Assembly (NCBI RefSeq): GCF_008000895.1
Contig: NZ_CP042823.1
Coordinates: 3,128,001-3,192,000 of the forward strand
Reading direction: 5' to 3'
Source of the DNA: Methylobacterium sp. WL1
Lineage (GTDB): Bacteria; Pseudomonadota; Alphaproteobacteria; Rhizobiales; Beijerinckiaceae
Length of the DNA stretch: 64,000 nt
The position numbers and the translations under genes were made by a program. Shown in pieces: positions 52,422 to 61,859 of the stretch (position 1 is the stretch's first letter; every line of letters starts with the position of its first letter). The notes beneath the pieces are model-generated. The model was given only the letters and a program-made list of their open reading frames with translations. It did no database searches and was not told where the DNA came from.

Positions 52422-53318
52422 ATGCCGCTCCTCCGACCGACGACTCTTCTGGCGCGCGGCGTCCTCGCGCTGGGCTTGTGGGCGCCCGCTGCCCTCCCCG
52501 GTGCGGCGGCCGAGGCGCCCGCCACACTCCCAGTTCCGCCGCCGCTCCCGCCGGAACGGCCGGACGCGCTGAAGCCCGCACAGCCGGCGGAGCAGAAATC
52601 CGCGTCGACACCCGAGGCCGCAAAGCCGACGCCACCGGCCCGTCCTGCCGAGCTGACGCCGCCGAAGGACGCCGCCGCGGAGCCTCAGAAGCCCGAGATC
52701 CCGACACCGCCGCCGACACCGCCGGAGCGACCGCCGGAACTGTCCGGCGAGGCGGCGCTGGCCCTCAAGGTCGCGCCGCCGGACGACACCGCCTGCCGGG
52801 TGCGGCTCAAGCGCCTCGGCGTGGAGTTCGAACCGCTGCCGCCCATCGCCGAGGGCCAGTGCACCGCACCGCTACCCTTGAAGGTGACCAAGCTCGCCGA
52901 TGGCATCGCGCTGCCGGGGGGGGCGACGCTGACATGCCAGGTCGCGGAATCCTTCGCGCGCTGGGCGACGGAAGTTCAGGTCGCGGCCGACCGCACGCTC
53001 AAGCATCCGCTCACCGGGCTCGAACTCGGCGGCACCTATGTCTGCCGGGGACAGAACCACGATGTCGACGCCAAACTCAGCGATCACGCCTTCGCGGCCG
53101 CCGTGGACGTGATGGGCTTCGCCTTCGCGGGTCGCGCGAGCATCCCGGTCAAGGCGATGCCGGCGGGGTCCGAGGAGGCGGACTTCCTGGCCTCCGTCCG
53201 CGGGAAAGCCTGCGGGTTCTTCCGCACCGTTCTGGGCCCCGGCACCAACGCGGCCCACGCCAACCACTTCCACTTCGACGAGCGCGAGCGCAATGCCGGC
53301 CACCGGCTGTGCGAGTAA
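52422..53318 (+). CDS. Extensin-like family secreted protein (M15-like fold)
   Basis: A 298-residue exported protein. A signal peptide (LLARGVLALGLWAPAALPGAAA) leads to a long Pro/Ala/Glu-rich linker (about 30-105) and then the extensin-like C-terminal domain. That domain has SDHAFAAAVDVMGF and HANHFHFDERE, the His/Asp/His layout of D,D-peptidase (M15) folds, plus several cysteines. A role in peptidoglycan trimming is plausible. GAGG ahead of the ATG supports the start. A YkuD L,D-transpeptidase gene follows 80 bases later on the same strand. Confidence 0.88.
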   Translation: MPLLRPTTLLARGVLALGLWAPAALPGAAAEAPATLPVPPPLPPERPDALKPAQPAEQKSASTPEAAKPTPPARPAELTPPKDAAAEPQKPEIPTPPPTPPERPPELSGEAALALKVAPPDDTACRVRLKRLGVEFEPLPPIAEGQCTAPLPLKVTKLADGIALPGGATLTCQVAESFARWATEVQVAADRTLKHPLTGLELGGTYVCRGQNHDVDAKLSDHAFAAAVDVMGFAFAGRASIPVKAMPAGSEEADFLASVRGKACGFFRTVLGPGTNAAHANHFHFDERERNAGHRLCE

Positions 53319-53398
53319 TGGAGTGGTGTCGGTTCGGCGCGGAACGTTCCCGCACCCTCGAAGCTTGTGCGACCGGAGCGTGTCCGCTCCCGGGGAAT

Positions 53399-54511
53399 AT
53401 GACGTCGATGATGCGGAGACCTTCGCTGCCGGTTTGCGCGGCTCTGCTGGCAATCGGCGTCGCCGCGCCGGGTCACGCTGCCCCGTCCGACAAGGCGCCC
53501 GCGCTGACAGCGGAGGCGATCAACGGCGCCACCTTCAAGTCGCCCAATGCCGACAAGCCGGACGAGAAGTCGGACAAATCCAGGACGGCCAACAAGAAGG
53601 CGCGCGCCGGAAAGACATCCGATGCCAAGCCCGACCCGCTGATCGTCAAGGCGCAAGTGCTTCTGGATCGGGCCCGGTTCTATCCAGGCGCCATCGACGG
53701 CTTGAAGGGCGAGAACTACCAGCATGCCCTTTCGGCCTTCGCGGCGGCGCAGGGCCTACCCGCGACCCAGGACATGACGCGGGAACTCTGGGACAAGCTT
53801 CAGGCCACGAGCGACAAGCCGGTGGTGTCCGACTACGCGGTCACCGATGCGGATGCCTCGGGGCCCTACGTCGAGAAAATCCCGCCGAAGATGGAGGCGC
53901 AGGCTGACCTCGAGGAACTGGGCTACACCAATCCGCGGGAGATGCTGGCCGAGCGCTTCCATATGAGCCGCGACCTCGTCAGCGCGCTCAATCCGGACAA
54001 GCCGCTCGACAAGGCCGGCACATCGCTCACGGTGGCGGCTGTCGAGCCGATGGGTACCGACAAGCCGAAGGCGAAAGACTTGCCGCACGAGCCGAAGGTC
54101 GACCGGATCGAGGTGGACAAGACGAGCCGCGACGTGCGCGCCTTCGGGGCGGACGGCAAGCTTTTGGCCTTCTACCCGGCTTCCATCGGGAGTTCCGAGA
54201 AGCCTGCGCCCAGCGGCGAGACCAAGGTCAAGGGCGTCGCGTTCGACCCGGACTACACTTACAATCCGAAATACGCGTTCAAGGGCGTCAAGACGAACCG
54301 TAAGTTCTCGATCAAGCCGGGACCGAACAATCCGGTCGGCCTCGTCTGGATTGACCTCGCGATCCCGAGCTACGGCATCCACGGGACGCCCGAGCCCGAG
54401 AAGGTCGGGAAGACCGAGTCCCACGGGTGCATCCGACTCACCAACTGGAACGCCCGCGACCTCGCGGCGCACGTCTCCCGGGGCGCGAAGGTCGTGTTCA
54501 AGGACGATTGA
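53399..54511 (+). CDS. L,D-transpeptidase with PG-binding-like and LysM-like domains (second)
   Basis: A 370-residue exported enzyme. After the signal peptide (PVCAALLAIGVAAPGHAA) come a Lys-rich linker, a peptidoglycan-binding-like helical unit (AQVLLDRARFYPGAIDG) and a LysM-like segment (MLAERFHMSRDLVSALNP). The YkuD domain has His328 in GIHGT and Cys344 in SHGCIRL. It makes or remodels 3-3 crosslinks. Start choice is uncertain among ATGs at 53399, 53408 and 53411; GGGGA lies just upstream. It is probably cotranscribed with the extensin-like gene. Confidence 0.92.
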   Translation: MTSMMRRPSLPVCAALLAIGVAAPGHAAPSDKAPALTAEAINGATFKSPNADKPDEKSDKSRTANKKARAGKTSDAKPDPLIVKAQVLLDRARFYPGAIDGLKGENYQHALSAFAAAQGLPATQDMTRELWDKLQATSDKPVVSDYAVTDADASGPYVEKIPPKMEAQADLEELGYTNPREMLAERFHMSRDLVSALNPDKPLDKAGTSLTVAAVEPMGTDKPKAKDLPHEPKVDRIEVDKTSRDVRAFGADGKLLAFYPASIGSSEKPAPSGETKVKGVAFDPDYTYNPKYAFKGVKTNRKFSIKPGPNNPVGLVWIDLAIPSYGIHGTPEPEKVGKTESHGCIRLTNWNARDLAAHVSRGAKVVFKDD

Positions 54512-54526
54512 TGCGACTTGCGAATT

Positions 54527-54555
54527 GCCCTCCAAGGCCGGCCGTGCCGGAGGGC
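54527..54555 (+). terminator. Hairpin after the second L,D-transpeptidase gene
   Basis: GCCCTCC and GGAGGGC form a perfect seven-base stem with an inner GGC/GCC pair, 16 bases after the stop. There is no T-run on the plus strand, so termination would be weak or Rho-assisted. Confidence 0.5.
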
Positions 54556-54780
54556 GACAAAAATGTATCGTGAGTTAACATCGCGGCCACCATTGATGCC
54601 GGAACGACCCGCGAACGCTTGACACGTCCGGTATTCCAGGCGACGCCACGGGTGGTCTCGCGGACCGTCCGGCGCGCTGCCTCGGCGCTTCCAAGCGCTG
54701 CTCCTGCGGCTCGCGAGGCGATACCAACCGCACGGCAAGATCCCCGGCGACGGGGGCGATCGAAGGGAAGACGGCCCGGC

Positions 54781-55170
54781 GTGACTGCTGACCCCAACGA
54801 TGACGTCCTGAACGGCGTCCGCGTCCTCGTCGTCGAAGACGAGGCTGCGATCTCGATGCTGCTCGAGGACATGCTGCTCGACTTCGGCTGCGCCGTGGTC
54901 GGCCCTGCCGCACGCCTGTCGACCGCCCTCGAAATGGCCGCTCAGGAAACGTTCGAGATCGCGATTCTCGACGTGAACGTGGCCGGCGAACCGATTTACC
55001 CGGTGGCCGAAGCGATCGTGCAGCGCGACCTGCCCCTGGTGTTCTCCACGGGCTACGGTGGTGCCGGCATCCGCGAGCCATTCCGCGACAGGCCCGTGGT
55101 GCAGAAGCCCTTCAGTCAGGCCGACCTCAAGCGGACGCTGATCAGCGCGATCCGGGCCGCCCGCGGCTGA
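54781..55170 (+). CDS. Single-domain response regulator (receiver only)
   Basis: A 129-residue protein that is only a receiver domain. Glu19/Asp20 form the acidic pocket, Asp64 is the phosphate site (ILDVNVAGE), Thr90 (FSTGYG) and Lys109 (QKPF) complete it. The FSTGYG segment is typical of receivers paired with HWE/HisKA_2 histidine kinases in alphaproteobacteria. No kinase is adjacent, so its partner is encoded elsewhere. GTG at 54781 with AAGGGAAG upstream is chosen over an earlier frame opening at 54619. Confidence 0.85.
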   Translation: MTADPNDDVLNGVRVLVVEDEAAISMLLEDMLLDFGCAVVGPAARLSTALEMAAQETFEIAILDVNVAGEPIYPVAEAIVQRDLPLVFSTGYGGAGIREPFRDRPVVQKPFSQADLKRTLISAIRAARG

Positions 55171-55242
55171 CCGGTCGAATCGTCCGGTCATTGGCCTGCC
55201 GCGTTTCGGCGCCCGATGATTGGACCCGAAAAGCCGACTGCC

Positions 55243-55620
55243 TCACAACCCTTCGATGGTGAAGACGCTCGGCACGTGCACTGGCCACGCGCCGTCGCCG
55301 ATGAACACGGCGTCGGCCCGAAGCGTCATCCCAGCGCACCAGGGATTGCGGCCGACCCACGCCCGCACCGCGCGGGAGAAGCGCCGACGCTTCGCGGCGT
55401 CGATCGCCGTTCGGGCATCGTCCAGCCGGGACCGAGCTTTGACCTCCACGAACACGATGGTGCGTGGACGCCGGACGATCAGGTCGATCTCGCCCCCGGC
55501 GAAGCTCACCCGTCGGCCGATCGGCCAGTAGCCTTTGGCCAGCAACGCCGCCATCGCCAGCCACTCGGCCCGGTGCCCGCGCAGATAGGCGGCGCGGCGC
55601 TGCAGGATGCGATCCGGCAC
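55243..55620 (-). CDS. yraN: UPF0102 (YraN) nuclease-fold protein
   Basis: A 125-residue UPF0102 protein. RGHRAEWLAMAALLAKGYWPIGRR is followed by the GEIDLIVRR...VFVEVKAR core, an Asp-(Glu-x-Lys) arrangement shared with restriction-type nucleases. Function is not established; roles in DNA processing have been suggested. It follows rsmI by eight bases on the same strand, the usual neighbourhood for this gene. Confidence 0.92.
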   Translation of the reverse strand: MPDRILQRRAAYLRGHRAEWLAMAALLAKGYWPIGRRVSFAGGEIDLIVRRPRTIVFVEVKARSRLDDARTAIDAAKRRRFSRAVRAWVGRNPWCAGMTLRADAVFIGDGAWPVHVPSVFTIEGL

Positions 55621-55628
55621 AGCTCGTC

Positions 55629-56615
55629 TCAGTCCTGGCTGTCCCGGGCCAGCGCCAGCGCCCGGGTATAGATGGCGCGGCGTGGTTGCCCGGTCTCGTC
55701 CGCGACGAGGCTCGCTGCGTCCTTGATCGAGTGCCGCTCAAGGGCGGTGCGGATCAGCTCGTCCAGGGCGGCGTCACCCTCGGCCGTGCGCTCCGGCGCC
55801 GTCGCCGCGCCGATGATCACGACGATCTCGCCCTTCGGCGCGCCCTCCTGGCCGAACCGCTCGCTCAACGAGCCCAGCGTGTCCCGGCGGATCGTCTCGT
55901 AGAACTTGGTCAGTTCCCGGGTCACCGCGGCAGGACGGTCGGCGCCGAGCACGGATGCGGCGTCGGCCAGCATCTCCGGCAGGCGATGCGGCGACTCGAA
56001 CAGGACCAGCGTGCCCGGGACCTGGATCAGGGCTTCGAGGCGGTTGCGCCGGGCCCCGGCCTTCTGGGGCAGGAACCCTTCGAAGAAGAACCGGTCGGTG
56101 GGCAGGCCCGCGGCCACCAGCGCAGTCATGACCGCGGAGGGCCCGGGCACGGGCGTGATCGCGACCTCGGCCTCGATCGCCGCCTGTACGAGCTTGTATC
56201 CGGGATCCGACACGAGCGGCGTCCCGGCATCCGAGACCAGGGCCAGGGCCTCGCCGGCCCGGAGCCGGGCCACCATCCGGTCGCGCACGGCCTCGTTCGA
56301 GTGCTCGTGATAGGCGAGCAACGGGGTCGTGATCCCGTAATGCGCCAAGAGCGTCCGGGTCACCCTCGTATCCTCGGCCAGCACGGCGTCGGCCGCCGCC
56401 AGGGTCGCGAGCGCCCGGATGGTGATGTCGCGCAGGTTGCCGATCGGCGTCGCCACAATGTGCAGACCCGGCGCCAACGGCTCCGTCTCGCTGGCGAGGC
56501 CGAAGGCCGTGAACGTGGTGTTCCGCGGGCGGTCCGCACCGGGCCTCTGGGACGGGGGTGTGGAAGTGGGTTTGGTTGAGATCGCTGGCCCCGGGGCATC
56601 GAATCGACGGTTCAT
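55629..56615 (-). CDS. rsmI: 16S rRNA (cytidine1402-2'-O)-methyltransferase
   Basis: A 328-residue SAM-dependent tetrapyrrole-methylase-fold enzyme. LHIVATPIGNLRDITIRAL is the RsmI hallmark, and AEDTRVTRTLL, ALVSDAGTPLVSDPG, and VPGPSA follow in order. It methylates C1402 in the decoding centre of 16S rRNA. An N-terminal Pro/Thr-rich extension of about 40 residues precedes the conserved core. The gene is divergent from the LpoA-like lipoprotein gene, as is common. Confidence 0.94.
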   Translation of the reverse strand: MNRRFDAPGPAISTKPTSTPPSQRPGADRPRNTTFTAFGLASETEPLAPGLHIVATPIGNLRDITIRALATLAAADAVLAEDTRVTRTLLAHYGITTPLLAYHEHSNEAVRDRMVARLRAGEALALVSDAGTPLVSDPGYKLVQAAIEAEVAITPVPGPSAVMTALVAAGLPTDRFFFEGFLPQKAGARRNRLEALIQVPGTLVLFESPHRLPEMLADAASVLGADRPAAVTRELTKFYETIRRDTLGSLSERFGQEGAPKGEIVVIIGAATAPERTAEGDAALDELIRTALERHSIKDAASLVADETGQPRRAIYTRALALARDSQD

Positions 56616-56748
56616 CGCGGGTGATCTTGCCACAGTGCCGGCCCCGCGTCGCGGCTGCACGTCGAGTCCGGGGGCAAGTCGGTGTCGGCGCGTTTACATT
56701 TGAAAAATGCCCGGTCAGGTTGTTCGAACCTGCCCGAAGGAGACCGCC

Positions 56749-58033
56749 ATGGCGCGTCCGAAGTGTGGGCGGAACCGTCTCGTGCGGGTCACCGCCCTGA
56801 CCGTTGCACTCAGTGCCTTGGCGCTGGGTGGCTGCGTCGGCGGATTCGGGGACGGACGCGCGGCCCGGCGCGGCGGGCAGCCCCGGCCGAACTGTCGCCG
56901 CCGGCCGACGTGCCGCAGGCGGTGCCCCATCGGTCGCGGCGGACCGGAACGCTGCCCCCCTCACTCCGGCGGCGGCCGGCGGCAACCGCATCGGCTCGGG
57001 CACCGTGAAGGTCGCGCTGGTCCTGCCTTTGACCGGCACCGGAATGGCCGTCGGGACGGCCATGCGCAACGCCGCGCAGCTCGCCTTCGACGAGGCCCAG
57101 CAACCGGACCTGACGATCCTGATCGAGGACGACCGCGGCAGTTCGGACGGCGCCAGGGAGGCGACTCAGGAGGCCCTGAAGGAGGGCGCCGACATCGTGC
57201 TCGGTCCCGTTTTCGCCGCCAACGTCCAGGCCGCCGCCGTACCCGCCCGGGCCGCCGGCAAACCGGTGATCGGGTTCTCGACGGATGCCTCCGTGGCCGC
57301 CCGGGGGATCTATCTTCTCAGCTTCCTGCCGCAGCCCGAGGTCGACCGGATCGTCGACGAGTCGGTCGCCGACGGCCGGCGCTCCTTCGCGGCTTTGATC
57401 CCGGAGACCGCCTACGGCAACGCCGTCGAGGCCGAGTTCCGTGAGGCGGTCGCCCGCAAGGGGGCCCGGGTCGCGGCGGTCGAACGCTATCCGTCGGGGG
57501 CCCCCGGGCCGGCGGTGGAGCGGCTGGCGCGCGTCATCACGGGGGCCGGCGCGACGGCCGATACGCTGTTCATCCCGGATACCGCAGAGGCGATGCCGGC
57601 GGTGGCGGCGGCGCTGACCAAGGCCGGCTACAACCCGGCCCGGGTCAGGCCGGTCGGCACGGCACTCTGGAACGAGCCGTCGCTCTACGCGCTGCCCGCG
57701 CTCCAGGGCGGGCGGTTCGCCTCGCCCGACCGAAGCGGCTTCTCCAGTTTCAGCGGTCGCTACCAGGCCCGGTTCGGTGCCGTGCCGCCGCGGGTCGCCT
57801 CCCTCGCGTACGACGCCGTGATGCTGTCGGCGGCGCTGAACCGGCAATACGGATCGCAACGATTCGCCGAGACGACGCTGACCAACGCCTCTGGCTTCTC
57901 TGGAACGGACGGCACCTTCCGGTTTCGGCCAGAGGGGCTCAGCGATCGAGCGCTGGCGGTCTACGAGATCCGCAACAACGCCGCGACCGTGGTAAGCCCG
58001 GCACCGCGCGTCCTGGCCAAGCCCGGGACTTGA
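56749..58033 (+). CDS. Penicillin-binding-protein activator (LpoA-like) lipoprotein, apparent frameshift near the 5' end
   Basis: An excellent AAGGAG site (56737-56742) leads to the ATG at 56749, which encodes a lipoprotein signal ending in the lipobox LALGGC. That frame then runs out of register. The mature periplasmic-binding-protein body (VKVALVLPLTGTGMAVG onward, to 58033) is in the frame shifted by one base, open from 56804. The switch must occur between about 56860 and 56990; a run of six C (56955-56960) lies there. The body resembles LpoA-type activators of penicillin-binding protein 1a. Either the sequence carries an indel error or the gene is broken or shifts frame. Confidence 0.75.
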
Positions 58034-58045
58034 TGATCGAGCCCG

Positions 58046-59221
58046 TCAGGCCGCGAGTTCGGCCACCAGGGCGTTGAGCACCGGCGCACCGCGGGGCGTG
58101 GCAGCGATTCGGCCGCCCGGCAGGCGATGGAGCAGGCCGTCGCCGACCAGCATGCCGATCCGGTTGCTGTTGAGCGGCCGGCCCTTCAGGGCGGCGTAGC
58201 GCTCGGGATCGATCCCCTCAGTCAGCCGCAGGCCCATTACAAGGAACTCGTCGGCCTGGTCTGCCGCCGCCAGGGTCTCGGTCTCGACGATCCCGTGGCC
58301 GTCGCGCTCGACGCGGGCGAGCCACGCTTCCGGGTTGCGTTCGGTGACGGTGCCGATCCGCCCGGCCGGCGTGACAAGGCGCCCATGGGCCCCCGGCCCG
58401 ATGCCGGCATATTCGCCGTAGCGCCAGTAGAGCAGGTTGTGGCGGGATTCCGCGCCCGGCCGGGCATGGTTGGAGATCTCGTAGGACGGCAGGCCCGCCT
58501 GCCCGCAGACCTCCTGGGTCACGTCGTAGAGGATCCGGCCCACCTCGTCGTCGGGCGTCACCAGCTTGCCGGCGGAGGCGAGGCCGTGGAACGGCGTGCC
58601 CGGCTCGATGGTGAGCTGGTAGAGCGACAGGTGTTCGGCGGCGCGGGTGAGCGCCTCGTTCAGCTCGGCCCGCCACAGGGCGGGGGTCTGGTCGGGGCGT
58701 GCGTAGATCAGATCGAACGAGGTCCGGTCGAACACCGCCTGCGCGATGCCGATCGCCGCGAAGGCGTCCTCGGCGTTGTGCAGCCGCCCGAGCTTCTTCA
58801 ACGACGCGTCGTCCAGCGCCTGCACGCCGAGCGACACCCGGTTCACCCCGGCGGTCCGGTAGCCGCGGAAGCGGCTGGCCTCGACGCTCGACGGGTTGGC
58901 CTCCAGGGTGATTTCGATATCCGAGGCCATCGCCCAGTGCGCCGCCACCGCGTCGAGCAGGCCCGCCACCGTCGCGGGATCCATCAGCGACGGCGTACCG
59001 CCGCCGAGGAAGATGCTGGTGACGGTGCGGCCCGGGGTACGGGCGGCGCTGTGGGCGATCTCCGCCCGGAATGCGTCGAGGTAGCGCGCCTGATCCACGC
59101 CCGCATGCCGGACGTGGCTGTTGAAGTCGCAATATGGGCACTTCGCGGCGCAGAAGGGCCAGTGCAGGTAGATGCCGAAGCCCGCGTCGCGGGTCGGATG
59201 GTCCGGGCCGGTCGAAGTCAT
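58046..59221 (-). CDS. hemW: Radical SAM haem chaperone HemW
   Basis: A 391-residue HemW (formerly annotated as coproporphyrinogen oxidase). The radical SAM motif is Cys24-x3-Cys28-x2-Cys31 (FCAAKCPYC), followed by IFLGGGTPSLM and YEISNHARPG. HemW binds haem and delivers it to respiratory enzymes. The start at 59221 is preferred; a longer reading to 59341 overlaps rdgB and lacks motifs. It is the third gene of rph-rdgB-hemW. Confidence 0.94.
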   Translation of the reverse strand: MTSTGPDHPTRDAGFGIYLHWPFCAAKCPYCDFNSHVRHAGVDQARYLDAFRAEIAHSAARTPGRTVTSIFLGGGTPSLMDPATVAGLLDAVAAHWAMASDIEITLEANPSSVEASRFRGYRTAGVNRVSLGVQALDDASLKKLGRLHNAEDAFAAIGIAQAVFDRTSFDLIYARPDQTPALWRAELNEALTRAAEHLSLYQLTIEPGTPFHGLASAGKLVTPDDEVGRILYDVTQEVCGQAGLPSYEISNHARPGAESRHNLLYWRYGEYAGIGPGAHGRLVTPAGRIGTVTERNPEAWLARVERDGHGIVETETLAAADQADEFLVMGLRLTEGIDPERYAALKGRPLNSNRIGMLVGDGLLHRLPGGRIAATPRGAPVLNALVAELAA

Positions 59222-59259
59222 GATCGCCGGGATGTGCGCGTGCCAGCGCGGTTTGGCAA

Positions 59260-59889
59260 TCAGGCCGCCGGCGCCAGGCAGGCGCGGCTCAACAACACGA
59301 AGGCCCGGGCGCGGTGCGACAGCCCCTCCCCCTTCTGCCAATCGACACCGTGCTTCTCCTCGGCGCTCATCTCGCCGAAGGTCCGGGCATGGCCGTCCGG
59401 CTGGAAGATCGGATCGTAGCCGAAGCCGGCATCGCCCCGCGGCGGAACGAGCGTGCCGAACACACGGCCCTCGAAAAGCTCGGTATGGCCGTCCGGCCAG
59501 GCGAGCACGAGCGCGGAGACGAAATGCGCCGTCCGGTCGCTCGCGTCGCGCTGTTCCAGCTCCGAGACGATGCGTGCCATCGCGCCGGAAAAGTCCTTGG
59601 TCGGACCGGCCCAGCGCGCGGAGAAGATGCCCGGCGCGCCGTCCAGTGCATCGACGCAGAGGCCGGAATCGTCCGCGAAGGCGGGCAGTCCGGTCGCCTT
59701 GGCGGCGGCATGCGCCTTGATGGCGGCGTTCTCGGAGAACATCGTGCCGGTCTCGTCAGGCTCGGGCAGCCCCAGCTCGCCGGCCGAGACCGCCTCGATC
59801 CCGAACGGTGCCAGCAGCTCGCGCATCTCGGTGAGCTTGCCCGCGTTGTGGGTTGCGATCACCACCTTGCCGGTCAGCCTGCGGCTCAC
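59260..59889 (-). CDS. rdgB: Non-canonical purine NTP pyrophosphatase (ITPase/XTPase)
   Basis: A 209-residue RdgB/HAM1 protein. THNAGKL (about 13-19), [16 protein letters not shown] and GFGYDPIF are the nucleotide and metal sites. It removes dITP and XTP from the pool. The GTG start overlaps the rph stop as GTGA, so translation is coupled. Confidence 0.95.
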   Translation of the reverse strand: MSRRLTGKVVIATHNAGKLTEMRELLAPFGIEAVSAGELGLPEPDETGTMFSENAAIKAHAAAKATGLPAFADDSGLCVDALDGAPGIFSARWAGPTKDFSGAMARIVSELEQRDASDRTAHFVSALVLAWPDGHTELFEGRVFGTLVPPRGDAGFGYDPIFQPDGHARTFGEMSAEEKHGVDWQKGEGLSHRARAFVLLSRACLAPAA

Positions 59890-60599
59890 GCGATCGTCTC
59901 CTTCTGGAGCGCCACCAGCCGGTCGGTGCCGGCGCGGGCCAGCCGCAGCAATTCGAGGAGCTGGGCCTCGGAGAACGGCTCCATCTCGGCGGTGCCCTGC
60001 ACCTCGACGATGCCGCCCTTGCCGGTCAGCACGAAGTTCGCGTCGGTCTCGGCCGCCGAATCCTCGGCGTAGTCGAGGTCGAGCACCGGTGTGCCCTTGT
60101 ACAGGCCGCAAGACACGGCCGCGACGTGGTCGCGCAGCGGGTCCACCGAGATGATCGAGCGGGTGCGCATCCAGGCGAAGCAATCGTAGAGCGCCACCCA
60201 GGCACCGGTTATCGCCGCGGTCCGGGTGCCGCCATCGGCCTGGATCACGTCGCAATCGACGGTGATCTGGCGCTCTCCCATTGCGGGCAGGTTGGTGACC
60301 GCGCGGAGTGACCGGCCGATGAGCCGCTGGATCTCCTGCGTGCGGCCCGACGGCTTGCCCGAATTGATCTCGCGCCGGGTCCGGTCATGCGTCGCGCGCG
60401 GCAGCATCGCATACTCGGCGGTGACCCAGCCCTTGCCGGAGCCGCGCAGCCACGGGGGACCGCGCTCTTCGAGGGAGGCGGTGCAGAGCACGCGGGTGTT
60501 GCCGAAGCTGACCAGGCAGGAGCCCTCGGCGTAGCGCGAGACCGCGCGCTCCAGGGTGACCGGCCGCAGCTCGTCGGCGGCGCGCTTCGAAGGCCTCAT
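59886..60599 (-). CDS. rph: Ribonuclease PH
   Basis: A 237-residue phosphorolytic exoribonuclease that trims tRNA 3' ends. [29 protein letters not shown] and [18 protein letters not shown] are family blocks, with the phosphate-binding arginines present. It begins the rph-rdgB-hemW operon and is divergent from hrcA across about 130 bases. Confidence 0.96.
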   Translation of the reverse strand: MRPSKRAADELRPVTLERAVSRYAEGSCLVSFGNTRVLCTASLEERGPPWLRGSGKGWVTAEYAMLPRATHDRTRREINSGKPSGRTQEIQRLIGRSLRAVTNLPAMGERQITVDCDVIQADGGTRTAAITGAWVALYDCFAWMRTRSIISVDPLRDHVAAVSCGLYKGTPVLDLDYAEDSAAETDANFVLTGKGGIVEVQGTAEMEPFSEAQLLELLRLARAGTDRLVALQKETIA

Positions 60600-60726
60600 C
60601 GCGGGCCCTTTCTGATGAGAGAGTGAGGGCCGGGCTCTTAGGCCGCGGAGCCTGCGCGGGCAAGCATCGCCGTACGGATTGATCCCTGGACACCGGGCGG
60701 ACATGATCGCACGACAGGATGACCGC

Positions 60727-61821
60727 GTGACCGATTCCAACAGCCTCTTTCCGCAAGACCCCTCGATGCAGGCGCTCGCCGCCCTCAACGAGCGCGCCCG
60801 CGAGATCTTCCGGCAGATCGTCGAGAGCTATCTCACGACCGGCGAGCCGGTGGGGTCGCGCAACCTGGCGCGCATCCTCCCGATGGCGCTGTCGCCGGCC
60901 TCGATCCGCAACGTCATGGCGGACCTGGAGCATTCCGGCCTGATCTTCGCGCCGCACACCTCGGCCGGCCGGCTGCCGACCGAGCTCGGGCTGCGGTTCT
61001 TCGTGGATGCCATGCTCGAACTCGGCGATGTCGGCCAGGAGGAGCAGACCCGGATCGAGGCGGAGATGCGCGCCGCCGCCTCTGGCCACACCTTCGATTC
61101 GGCGCTGGCCGCAGCCTCGACCATGCTGTCGGGCATCTCGCGCGGCGCTGGCGTGGTTCTGACCACGAAGGCGAACGTCCACCTCAAGCACATCGAGTTC
61201 GTCCGCCTCGATCCGGCCCGCGCCCTCGTGGTGCTGGTCTCCGACGACGGCTCGGTGGAGAACCGGCTGGTCGACCTGCCGCCGGGTCTGCCAGCCGGCG
61301 CGCTCCAGGAGGCCACGAACTTCCTCAATGCCCGGCTGCAGGGCCGCACCCTCGGCACGCTGCGCGCCGAGATCGAGGCTGGCCGCAAGGCGATGAAGCG
61401 CGAGTTGGACGCGCTGACCGAGCGCTTGGTCGATGCAGGCCTCGCGACGCCGGTGGGCCCGAGCGAAGCCCGGCAACTGATCGTGCGCGGTCAAGCGAAC
61501 CTGCTCGACGACCTGCGCGCCGTCGAGGACCTTGAGCGCATCCGCCTGCTGTTCAACGATCTCGAGACCCAGAAGGACGTCATCGACCTCCTGGCCCGCG
61601 CCGAGGGCGGCGAGGGCGTGCGGATCTTCATCGGCTCGGAGAACAAGCTGTTCTCGCTCTCGGGCTCGTCGCTGATCGCCGCGCCGTTCCGCGACGGGTC
61701 GCAGAAGATCGTCGGCGTCGTCGGCGTGATCGGGCCCACGCGGCTGAACTACGCCCGTATCGTCCCGATGGTCGATTACACCGCCCGGGTGGTATCGAAG
61801 CTGCTCGACGGCAGCCGCTGA
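60727..61821 (+). CDS. hrcA: Heat-inducible transcription repressor HrcA
   Basis: A 364-residue HrcA. N-terminal winged helix with [13 protein letters not shown] and [16 protein letters not shown] is diagnostic, and [14 protein letters not shown] follows. It represses groESL and sometimes dnaK by binding CIRCE elements. No CIRCE (TTAGCACTC-N9-GAGTGCTAA) was found in its own upstream region or elsewhere in the window. grpE, often next to hrcA, is not downstream; a chemoreceptor gene converges instead. GTG at 60727 with AGGA upstream is chosen, though the frame opens at 60679. Confidence 0.95.
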   Translation: MTDSNSLFPQDPSMQALAALNERAREIFRQIVESYLTTGEPVGSRNLARILPMALSPASIRNVMADLEHSGLIFAPHTSAGRLPTELGLRFFVDAMLELGDVGQEEQTRIEAEMRAAASGHTFDSALAAASTMLSGISRGAGVVLTTKANVHLKHIEFVRLDPARALVVLVSDDGSVENRLVDLPPGLPAGALQEATNFLNARLQGRTLGTLRAEIEAGRKAMKRELDALTERLVDAGLATPVGPSEARQLIVRGQANLLDDLRAVEDLERIRLLFNDLETQKDVIDLLARAEGGEGVRIFIGSENKLFSLSGSSLIAAPFRDGSQKIVGVVGVIGPTRLNYARIVPMVDYTARVVSKLLDGSR

Positions 61822-61828
61822 CAGCCGC

Positions 61829-61859
61829 CCGTCGGGCCGCGCTCAAGCGGCCCGGACGG
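61829..61859. terminator. Hairpin between convergent hrcA and chemoreceptor genes
   Basis: CCGTCGGGCCGC-GCTCAA-GCGGCCCGGACGG is a near-perfect 12-base stem with one bulge, starting eight bases after the hrcA stop and overlapping the end of the chemoreceptor gene. It can serve both strands, but lacks a T-run. Confidence 0.55.

Noticed and set aside
60600..60726. CIRCE element for HrcA autoregulation
   Set aside because: Neither the TTAGCACTC nor the GAGTGCTAA half is present at the needed spacing in the rph-hrcA gap.
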